DNA of 64,000 nucleotides from a virus. The stretch covers positions 1 to 64,000 of the IMG/VR virus record IMGVR_UViG_3300036770_003728; one strand, 5' to 3'. This document shows positions 59,201 to 64,000 of the stretch, one piece after another (within the stretch, counting starts at the first letter, position 1; every line of letters starts with the position of its first letter). The notes beneath the pieces were generated by a model, which did no database searches, was not told the DNA's origin, and worked only from the letters and a program-made list of their open reading frames with translations. A program made the position numbers and the translations under genes.

Positions 59201-59753
59201 GATTGTTTGCTACACTAGTATCAATTTGATTAGCCTGCGTTGTATTTTGTAGATCTATTAAAATAACAGACTTGCCCACAAACTGACTGGCAGGTGGACG
59301 TATACTAGGATCAAATTCAAATATACCAAAACGGCTAGTACCTAGGTTGAACCAATTTACACCATTGGCTACTTTACCACGTGGACGAATTACTGTGCCT
59401 TCTAGGCTGTCAAGATCAATGTCAGCACGAATAACATAAGCACGATTGCCGATTCCCAACGCACTATAAGCGGCCATCAAGCCATATTCGTTCATTTCAT
59501 CGCCATGCAATGGCGTATCGGCTGCACTGCGACGAAACTTGGGTAGACCAAATGTAGTCGACAACTCACGCTGACTGGTGATGCCGTAGACTTTGTTGGC
59601 ATTTACTTTGGTTGTGCCTGAAGCGATTACTCCATTGATTGTTTTGTTTTGTGCTGTTGCCATTACCACTAATGGTATGGTAGAAACAGCCGATGGTAAG
59701 TATTGACTTTCGTCAATTACTGTAAGTTCTACACCTGGTGATACTAGTGCCAT
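56277..59753 (-). CDS. 18: Tail sheath protein (T4 gp18), enlarged
   Basis: A 1158-residue sheath. The N terminus (MALVSPGVELTVIDESQYLP) is the typical PGVE sheath start, TLWYYSDPTAVDIMVNNG marks an inserted beta domain, and the C terminus (KITRDQVKQAVESLLNDLIA, RNELYVDVAIEPMRAIEFIY) is the conserved contraction core. T4 gp18 has 659 residues, so about 500 extra residues lie between, with Ig-like and fibronectin-like strands (GTETFNITVSRPGQTPFTT). It is expressed from its own late promoter and ended by a strong terminator. Confidence 0.95.
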   Translation of the reverse strand: MALVSPGVELTVIDESQYLPSAVSTIPLVVMATAQNKTINGVIASGTTKVNANKVYGITSQRELSTTFGLPKFRRSAADTPLHGDEMNEYGLMAAYSALGIGNRAYVIRADIDLDSLEGTVIRPRGKVANGVNWFNLGTSRFGIFEFDPSIRPPASQFVGKSVILIDLQNTTQANQIDTSVANNPKPAQSVGLKGDYAAILGTDIINVWFKNSANAWVRLGSEDWANDIPVVVSSKNAAGAGNTLLSGMTVPSTFTVNGVTVNITIAPADMTSLAGTIQTAVDAGFGGASGIAVSADQFGFLQFKVTTAAKSGGSLAPADGKLILDDGTGKPLQRLGILPPEPGVAGTNVGDQVVIPGTSVTYTWTGNPPTTPAVWISNAQTYNRASAQFSSFTQIPSFRRVASSADGYPKGSVWIKTTAEGSGVNIDYKRYNAFSDSWRALATPTLWDGYEALDRLDLSGGINIDSGTVFVRYAPSNITQPFASGGVYRTGVSGATDHVGFKIFTQRVKGITSVTGTVNNPTFAGTETFNITVSRPGQTPFTTSSPVALGGTTPADFVQAVLGANVPGLSAEVTSTGAITIKHLLGGIIVFTHVTGSALTTAGFSTATPGVTTGLVPASSNSITLSNFYAAPYTYSDVTPTEDPANGTLWYYSDPTAVDIMVNNGTTWVGYRTLTADARGYDLDKTDVNGVIISPTEPEHQSGGPSYPLRSGDIWLDSSDLVNYPKLWRYDEVIQDWTLINNADRITQNGIVFADARWSNGSSLSPTTGTMPNTAAMLTSNHIDPDCPDARLYPRGSILFNTRRSGYTVKKFVKDYFNELAFPGNTMTQKSTWISTVAFDVNNHPYMGRRAQRNEVVQALKSTVDSVPDIREEGYNFNLLTCPGYPELAQNLVALNNDRGQTGFVIGDTPMTMKNQPTEFITHSDTEALTSSAYLGLYYPSGLTNDLDGNEIAVPASHMMLRTFLYSDQVSYPWFAPAGVRRGAIDNVNSIGYVDPVSNVFVKTGLNNGLRDVLYENRINPIASLPGTGIVAYGQKTRYTSGSALDRINVARLTNYLRSVFTGAIQQFLFEPNDKITRDQVKQAVESLLNDLIAKRGIYDYVVVCDETNNTSDRIARNELYVDVAIEPMRAIEFIYIPIRIRNPGTISGSSLTAGTQ

Positions 59754-59791
59754 GATTTCTTCCTTATAATAGGTTTCATTACCCTTGCTTG

Positions 59792-59799
59792 TATTTATT
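59792..59799 (-). promoter_or_regulatory. Late promoter AATAAATA before sheath gene
   Basis: AATAAATA on the minus strand 38 bases before ATG 59753; the leader contains AAGGAAG. Confidence 0.7.
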
Positions 59800-59850
59800 T
59801 TATGGGCCCAAATTTACCAGGTTACCAGGTCCTTTCCTAGGTCCTTTCCA

Positions 59851-59858
59851 AATAAATA
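59851..59858 (+). promoter_or_regulatory. Candidate late promoter AATAAATA, 5 bases before ATG
   Basis: The plus strand reads AATAAATA, TGTTT, ATG (59864). The spacing would start the transcript at the start codon. Confidence 0.5.
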
Positions 59859-59863
59859 TGTTT

Positions 59864-60205
59864 ATGGACAGACCAATGTGCCCAATTTGCCGAAGACATC
59901 CTGTTGCGTTGAACTATTACAGGAAAGAACGTGCCTATTATCGTACGGCCTGCACAGGTTGTATACATCGTAAACGCACTCTTAAGCCCGAACCACCGGC
60001 CTGGGTTAAAAGTGGGTATAAGAAAAACGATCGTTGCGACCGCTGTGGGTATAAGCTACGATATCCTGAACAGAGCAATGTCTATTATGCTGACGGAAAT
60101 GTTAATAATAACAATTGGCTTAACTTAAAAACTGTTTGTCTTAATTGCCAAATCGATGTAGGCAAGACTAGATGGCGTCCTAGCAATTTGACACCAGATT
60201 TTTAA
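59864..60205 (+). CDS. Zinc-binding HNH-like protein, probably degenerate
   Basis: ATG 59864 gives 113 residues starting MDRPMCPICRRHP; upstream ATGs at 59858 and 59789 are alternatives. Three C-x2-C pairs (CPIC, CDRC and CLNC, plus CTGC) suggest two zinc sites. VYYADGNVNNNNWLNLKTVC near 75-94 follows the HNH pattern (HHIDG...NNN...NL...LC), but the first histidine is tyrosine and the last position is glutamine, so nuclease activity is doubtful. I recall relatives as small conserved genes of T4-like phages. Its end overlaps the dNMP kinase end by 26 bases. Confidence 0.75.
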   Translation: MDRPMCPICRRHPVALNYYRKERAYYRTACTGCIHRKRTLKPEPPAWVKSGYKKNDRCDRCGYKLRYPEQSNVYYADGNVNNNNWLNLKTVCLNCQIDVGKTRWRPSNLTPDF

Positions 60206-60833
60206 TCTGGTGATATAATTGATCTACCGTACCGTTGTTATCAACGACACGATCAAACTTTGTGCCCAACCAAGCCCATTCACTGGGATGAACATCTGGA
60301 TACTGGGATGCCATATCACGCTGCTGATCTGATATGATCCATTGATCATCTGCTGATGTATGTATAGTTTGTAGGGCACAAGCCAACCATTCTGGTGGGG
60401 CACCACGTTCTACCAGTATCATTATACCCTCAACACCACGTATAGCAGCAACTTCATTGGGGAAACGCACATCAGATATAACAATGTTGTCTGTGGTATT
60501 ACGCAGTTTATTTTCTAAACTAGCTATCCAGATGTCATCGTGGAATCCATGGCGGCAAACTTCGGTGCCCCAATGCTGTAGAATCCAGCGTGGAGTAAGA
60601 AAAGGAATGTTTAGACGTTTGCTCCACCAAGGATCTACTTGCTCACGCCAGGCACGACTAGCAGCAGTTCGCCCTTCTAACATGATTCTATCCCAACCAA
60701 ACACACATGCTACAGCATCTTTCAGAGTATTAGCAAAACTTTCTCTACGAAAGCCGTGATAGTTGACTAAGTAATCGGCCACAGTGTCTTTGCCTGAACC
60801 GATAAATCCTGATATACCAATGATTTGTGTCAT
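60180..60833 (-). CDS. 1: Deoxynucleoside monophosphate kinase (T4 gp1)
   Basis: A 217-residue kinase. IIGISGFIGSGKDTVADYLV near 4-23 is the P-loop with an extra glycine turn typical of gp1, FRRESFANTLKDAVACVFGW near 28-47 the substrate-binding helix, and NIVISDVRFPNEVAAI near 116-131 the Walker B-like strand with R-F-P-N-E as in gp1. It phosphorylates dNMPs in the pathway that ends in dNTPs. It has a sigma70-type promoter whose -10 lies 6 bases before ATG, so the message may be leaderless. Confidence 0.93.
   Translation of the reverse strand: MTQIIGISGFIGSGKDTVADYLVNYHGFRRESFANTLKDAVACVFGWDRIMLEGRTAASRAWREQVDPWWSKRLNIPFLTPRWILQHWGTEVCRHGFHDDIWIASLENKLRNTTDNIVISDVRFPNEVAAIRGVEGIMILVERGAPPEWLACALQTIHTSADDQWIISDQQRDMASQYPDVHPSEWAWLGTKFDRVVDNNGTVDQLYHQIKNLVSNC
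60192..60212. terminator. Stem-loop at converging gene ends
   Basis: CACCAGATT, TTT, AATCTGGTG: a perfect 9-bp stem inside the overlap of the two converging genes. There are few T after it on either strand, so terminator strength is uncertain. Confidence 0.5.
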
Positions 60834-60839
60834 AGCAAC

Positions 60840-60868
60840 ATATTATTAGTTTATGATAGCTATGTCAA
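60840..60868 (-). promoter_or_regulatory. Sigma70-type promoter TTGACA-17-TAATAT for dNMP kinase
   Basis: -35 TTGACA at 60863-60868 and -10 TAATAT at 60840-60845; GTTGCT then ATG 60833. Confidence 0.8.
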
Positions 60869-60873
60869 CCTCC

Positions 60874-61263
60874 TTAGATACCAAAACGATTAGGACGATA
60901 TCGAGGAACAATGCTTTGTTTATTGGTTTCTTTGGGTTCTAAGCTACGCTCGTGCCTATTAGGTTTTAAGGCATCGTCCCAATCTGTTCCGGCTGCTTGA
61001 TAAGCCTGCTTTAACATATCACTTTCTAACTTAGTATATGGCGCCGCTACATTATTGCGCCCTGCCCAACTTTGTTTAGGAATAGACACTGGCTTAGAGC
61101 CATCAGCAGTAGCAGCAGCCATCATTACTCTATTTAGGTCATAATGTCTATCTGCGGTGCCTGCTACTCTATGCAAGCTAGGGATGGCTTGCTCTTGTTC
61201 CTTTTCTAAACGAACATTGGTTTTAACATATCTGTCTTCTTGAATAATTTCATACGCTCGCAT
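60874..61263 (-). CDS. Small capsid-targeted-like protein, paralogue A (129 aa)
   Basis: A 129-residue protein starting MRAYEIIQE-D, which fits the capsid-targeting pattern with a cut after Glu9. YDLNRVMMAAATADGSKPVS near 41-60, then NNVAAPYTKLESDMLKQAYQ near 70-89, and a basic tail. The same two blocks occur in the next gene upstream. TCTAAATA lies 5 bases before the ATG. Small basic internal proteins of T4 are built like this; packaging is inference. Confidence 0.65.
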   Translation of the reverse strand: MRAYEIIQEDRYVKTNVRLEKEQEQAIPSLHRVAGTADRHYDLNRVMMAAATADGSKPVSIPKQSWAGRNNVAAPYTKLESDMLKQAYQAAGTDWDDALKPNRHERSLEPKETNKQSIVPRYRPNRFGI

Positions 61264-61268
61264 GCAAT

Positions 61269-61276
61269 TATTTAGA
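61269..61276 (-). promoter_or_regulatory. Candidate late promoter TCTAAATA, 5 bases before ATG
   Basis: The minus strand reads TCTAAATA, ATTGC, ATG (61263). It lies in a gap with no other gene, so coding constraint does not explain the box. Confidence 0.5.
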
Positions 61277-61330
61277 ACATAAAATGCTCCATTGTTCTGT
61301 ACACAAGTACAGGTTTAAGGACAAAAAAAA

Positions 61331-61708
61331 TCAAACCCCGTAACGGTTTCTTTTCTTACTGGCAGTAGGACTCTTTTTGTTTACCGAATTAGATTCACGG
61401 CTTTTTTGATCTTGTACTACATGATCAACATCGCTGTTGATTACATTAAATGCTTGATGCATCATGTCATGCTCTAGTTCTGTGTAGGGTACCGCTACAT
61501 TTTTACTATGAAACCAAGTACGGTCATCTATAGGCAGTTTATCCTTACTGCCATCGGCCATTGCAGCCGCCATACCTACACGATAAAAGTTATAGGTTCC
61601 ATTAGTTTTATAGCCATCTCCATAGGCATGAGTACGATGCATAGCTTTACTATGTGACTTAGGCAATTTACCTTTATGCCCTTCTAATATAATTTCATTG
61701 ATTTTCAT
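61331..61708 (-). CDS. Small capsid-targeted-like protein, paralogue B (125 aa)
   Basis: A 125-residue protein starting MKINEIILE-GHKG, with an I-L-E cleavage-type site. YNFYRVGMAAAMADGSKDKL near 39-58 and KNVAVPYTELEHDMMHQAFN near 69-88 parallel the downstream gene, with a basic end (KKSPTASKKRNRYGV). Starts 3 bases after the connector-type gene. The shared plan marks an old duplication. Likely an internal head protein injected with the DNA, by analogy with T4 IP proteins. Confidence 0.65.
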   Translation of the reverse strand: MKINEIILEGHKGKLPKSHSKAMHRTHAYGDGYKTNGTYNFYRVGMAAAMADGSKDKLPIDDRTWFHSKNVAVPYTELEHDMMHQAFNVINSDVDHVVQDQKSRESNSVNKKSPTASKKRNRYGV

Positions 61709-61711
61709 TGT

Positions 61712-62845
61712 TTACCCTATTACCCAAGTCAACGGCATGCTACCATCTATCATATTTTTAAGATCTTCTTCTAATTTGGTCATTTCTTCACGACTTTCAG
61801 TGATCAAAGCTGTACCGTTTAATGTTGTACCACCTTGCGGCCCAGCCATAGTAGAGAATTTACTACGTGCTTCGCCTAGTATACCCTTGGCAAAACTATA
61901 AGCATAGTCTTGAATCCAAGGAAACGTCTGTGGATCATTAAAAATCATTATATCAGGCTTGTAATTGTAAGTATGCAATAGCACTACTTCAGCAGGATCG
62001 TCGGTGATAGGACTACTAACTTCAGTTTTACGCAGATCAAATCCAGTAACAGAAGTGGCCTGTAGCACTGAAGTAGCTAGTATGGTAACAGTTTGTGTTC
62101 CTGGATTCACTGTGGCTGCTGTATATACTCCATTGTATCCTGCTATAGGACAGTTTCTAATGTGTATACTGTCTCCTACTTTAATTGACCATACATCATG
62201 TGTTACAATACTGATTACGCTACCTGCCGCTGTACCGCTAGCGGTCATTGACGTCAATCTAACAAACTTTCTTCCAGTTTCTGGTATCTTGCGTACTAAT
62301 GTTAGTTTACGAGTAGCGGCGTTCCAAGTAAAATTCATGTGGCCGCCGAACATTTTCATGGCTTGTTCTTGATATTGTGTGAACATTTCATAGTTAGCCA
62401 ACCCACCTACACGCCCGGCTACCAACATGTAAGTATTCAAATAGCCACTGGCAAAAGGCTCAAATTGACTAGCTGTAGTTCCTGTCACTGATCCTATGCC
62501 CCTGCGATAGATTTGGCGCACTTGAACAACTTCTTGTGGCAGTATGTATTCCTGTGTTTCTGGCAACAGCTCAAGAAATGCATAGCTTTCCTCTACACTG
62601 TTTTGAGCACGTTGACGATATCGCTGTAAGGCATTTTTAATAGCTAGATCATAATGAACTTGATCTAGTTCAACATCAACTATACCGTCGGCAAGACGTA
62701 ATCTTATGTAGTCTTTGATTTCATTGCGTTTATAGTCTAAACTGAACTCAACTTGGGAATCTTCAAATGCAATCGGCCCTGGGCCGCCCAAACTGTCAGC
62801 TTGTAAACTTAGTCTATAATTTAATCCGGTTTTTAATGTGGCCAT
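61712..62845 (-). CDS. Conserved structural protein, possibly neck or connector (377 aa)
   Basis: A 377-residue protein. An N-terminal helical part (FSLDYKRNEIKDYIRLRLAD near 33-52) precedes YILPQEVVQVRQIYRRGIGS near 98-117, a beta-rich middle with small barrels (VGDSIHIRNCPIAGYNG), and a C-terminal helical part (AYSFAKGILGEARSKFSTMA near 318-337). I recall relatives as structural proteins of aquatic T4-like phages. A late box inside a 13-bp inverted repeat precedes it. The neck assignment is a guess. Confidence 0.6.
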   Translation of the reverse strand: MATLKTGLNYRLSLQADSLGGPGPIAFEDSQVEFSLDYKRNEIKDYIRLRLADGIVDVELDQVHYDLAIKNALQRYRQRAQNSVEESYAFLELLPETQEYILPQEVVQVRQIYRRGIGSVTGTTASQFEPFASGYLNTYMLVAGRVGGLANYEMFTQYQEQAMKMFGGHMNFTWNAATRKLTLVRKIPETGRKFVRLTSMTASGTAAGSVISIVTHDVWSIKVGDSIHIRNCPIAGYNGVYTAATVNPGTQTVTILATSVLQATSVTGFDLRKTEVSSPITDDPAEVVLLHTYNYKPDIMIFNDPQTFPWIQDYAYSFAKGILGEARSKFSTMAGPQGGTTLNGTALITESREEMTKLEEDLKNMIDGSMPLTWVIG

Positions 62846-62850
62846 AAAGT

Positions 62851-62881
62851 AGTCCTACGATAAGGTATTTATCGTAGGACT
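62851..62881. promoter_or_regulatory. 13-bp inverted repeat containing late promoter GATAAATA
   Basis: AGTCCTACGATAA, 5 bases, TTATCGTAGGACT. The minus-strand late box GATAAATA (62866-62873) covers the inner edge of one arm and the loop. It lies between two genes, 6 bases before ATG 62845. Confidence 0.65.
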
Positions 62882-62886
62882 CGCAG

Positions 62887-64000
62887 TTAGCTGACCTTGA
62901 GCAGCAAGGTCTCCTCGTTAATACGTCCATTCATACGCACTTCTACAGCCTTAATATCCTTGAGAAAGGTGCGTAGTGCTACCTTACCAGCCTTAGCAAA
63001 CTCTTTTAGCTGTTCATCTGGTTTACGCAGTGTCTTAGCTAGACTTTTAGCTTCATCGTAGCCTGTAATTGACGTACCTTTAACACCAAGTTGGCCCATG
63101 GCTTCTGCCACATAGCGTCCCAACTTGCGAGTTTTGGTGTTGAATATCCAGAGCTCTTGGGCTCCAATGATATCTGTGGGATTGATACTAACAACTTTGA
63201 GGCTACGATCTTCTCTGGCGAACTTGAGCTTGGCCACAACTTTTTCTTTGGCTGGCGCTTTACGGACTCTGGCTTTCTTAACTGCTTTTTTAACGCCGCG
63301 GTACTGCTCGATTCCAGCCAAAAGATCAGCAAGAAAGGCAAACAGACGTTTGTAATCACCAGCCCGATAGTGACGATAAGACTCCACCAATTGTGCATCT
63401 GATTTGTCCTGAGCAGTCATAAGTTCTTGAACACGTTTTTGGAACACTTGTTCATATTTACTTAATTGACTCTGCGGAGCCTTGTGTGCAGTAAGAAAAT
63501 CATAGATCTTAAAGTCAATCTTGTTACCGCGCAAAACTTCGTCGTAATGACCTTCGATCTCACCAATTAGTTCCGCAGTACGCTCTTGCAGTCGATCTTG
63601 AATAGTAATCTTGCGCTCTACCACTGCGTCAGGTGCAACAGGCTCATCACCATGATCTCCGCTGCGAGCAGCCAGAGTTAGGCTATAATTAACTTGATCG
63701 TGAATATACTTGACATGACGATCTTTTAAGGGCATACCACGACGATGTGCCATAACCAAACTACAAGGCGTCATTAGCACATAACGATCACTGATACGCT
63801 CAAACTTGTCCATTACCTTCTTGTCAAGTTTACTATTACGGCGCAGCCAATCATTCAGGTGTTTGCGACACTGCTTGACTGAATAGTGATAGTTGTAGTA
63901 CTGAAAGCTCTTACGTAGGTGATGATCAAAAGTAGCGTCATCGAATCCCAGTGCTCGTTCGGTGTCCCACTGCGGTTCCGGGCCAGTGGCCTTTTCGTCG
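62887..64000 (-). CDS. Conserved phage protein, N terminus beyond window (370 residues seen)
   Basis: The frame is open from the right edge (reads DEKATGPEPQWDT...) to the stop at 62887, so an internal ATG at 63813 is not the true start. FDHHLRKSFQYYNYHYSVKQ near residues 23-42 of the visible part, then helical sequence, a lysine-rich hinge (KKAVKKARVRKAPAKEKVV), and a C-terminal domain with LWIFNTKTRKLGRYVAEAMG and SLAKTLRKPDEQLKEF. The basic hinge suggests nucleic acid contact. I recall relatives in aquatic T4-like phages, function unknown. Confidence 0.75.
   Translation of the reverse strand, partial: DEKATGPEPQWDTERALGFDDATFDHHLRKSFQYYNYHYSVKQCRKHLNDWLRRNSKLDKKVMDKFERISDRYVLMTPCSLVMAHRRGMPLKDRHVKYIHDQVNYSLTLAARSGDHGDEPVAPDAVVERKITIQDRLQERTAELIGEIEGHYDEVLRGNKIDFKIYDFLTAHKAPQSQLSKYEQVFQKRVQELMTAQDKSDAQLVESYRHYRAGDYKRLFAFLADLLAGIEQYRGVKKAVKKARVRKAPAKEKVVAKLKFAREDRSLKVVSINPTDIIGAQELWIFNTKTRKLGRYVAEAMGQLGVKGTSITGYDEAKSLAKTLRKPDEQLKEFAKAGKVALRTFLKDIKAVEVRMNGRINEETLLLKVS

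Noticed and set aside
61290-61330. CTGTAC-ACAA-GTACAG hairpin as terminator of the 125-residue gene
   Set aside because: Only 6 bp, and the bases after it in the transcription direction are AACAATGG, not a T tract.
1-64000. tRNA genes, attachment sites, insertion sequences, toxin-antitoxin pairs
   Set aside because: Gaps between genes are short and no cloverleaf, integrase, transposase or terminal repeat was visible; the RHH-like protein at 27771-28283 has no toxin partner.

Overview
This window reads as part of the genome of a T4-like contractile-tailed phage (a tailed dsDNA myovirus) of an aquatic bacterium; I cannot name the host. The T4-type core genes are recognisable: terminase gp16/gp17, head completion gp4, sheath gp18, tube gp19, ssDNA-binding gp32, UvsX, UvsW, helicase gp41, primase gp61, dNMP kinase gp1, NrdA/NrdB and glutaredoxin. 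Late promoters of the T4 type (NNTAAATA) sit before many structural genes and sigma70-like promoters before others. Portal, major capsid and DNA polymerase genes are not in the window. Nearly every gene lies on the minus strand, so transcription runs from high to low coordinates. The three plus-strand genes are a small conserved protein, a GIY-YIG homing endonuclease and an HNH-like zinc protein. No tRNA, CRISPR array, IS element or integrase was seen.

Layout, right to left. 64000-60874: a cut-off conserved protein, a probable connector or structural protein and two paralogous small proteins with capsid-targeting-like N termini. 60833-53419: dNMP kinase, HNH-like gene, sheath, tube and a tube-like baseplate protein. 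53422-46742: head completion, terminases and head-internal or scaffold proteins. 46606-43414: gp32, UvsX and small partners. 43426-40811: homing endonuclease and a large putative internal virion protein. 40756-33774: a ten-gene unit led by a 52-residue protein and followed by nine tightly overlapping sugar-modification genes (aminotransferase-like, acyltransferase, two methyltransferases, several glycosyltransferases). 33702-27771: small early-type genes under near-identical promoters (ParB-like, SWIM finger, AAA+ ATPase, bL12-like). 27684-22583: a UvsW partner, UvsW, possible clamp-loader subunit, zinc-finger protein and a 191-residue DnaE-like protein. 22525-16102: fibre genes, including a 1964-residue repetitive fibre with a plastocyanin-like domain. 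16056-11150: primase, helicase, then a nucleotidyltransferase plus ligase-like pair. 11076-7787: small virion-type proteins and a RecB-like nuclease. 7764-1: a pectate-lyase-like fibre, the ribonucleotide reductase genes, three related tiny proteins, glutaredoxin, a PAAR spike tip and a truncated structural gene.

The most interesting themes are as follows. (1) Several genes, including the nucleotidyltransferase and ligase-like pair, begin with a sequence resembling the T4 capsid-targeting sequence followed by a gp21-type cleavage site. This suggests that a repair or nucleotidyl-transfer kit is packaged in the capsid and injected with the DNA. (2) A 191-residue protein keeps the landmark motifs of bacterial DnaE polymerase in order. 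(3) In at least seven places a promoter is spaced so that transcription should begin at the start codon, which implies leaderless mRNAs. (4) Three early-type promoters share their spacer and an ACCC/GGGT dyad around the -35 box, and three promoters are fused to terminator-like hairpins. (5) The primase start codon is locked in a 16-bp hairpin that pairs fully only as sense RNA.
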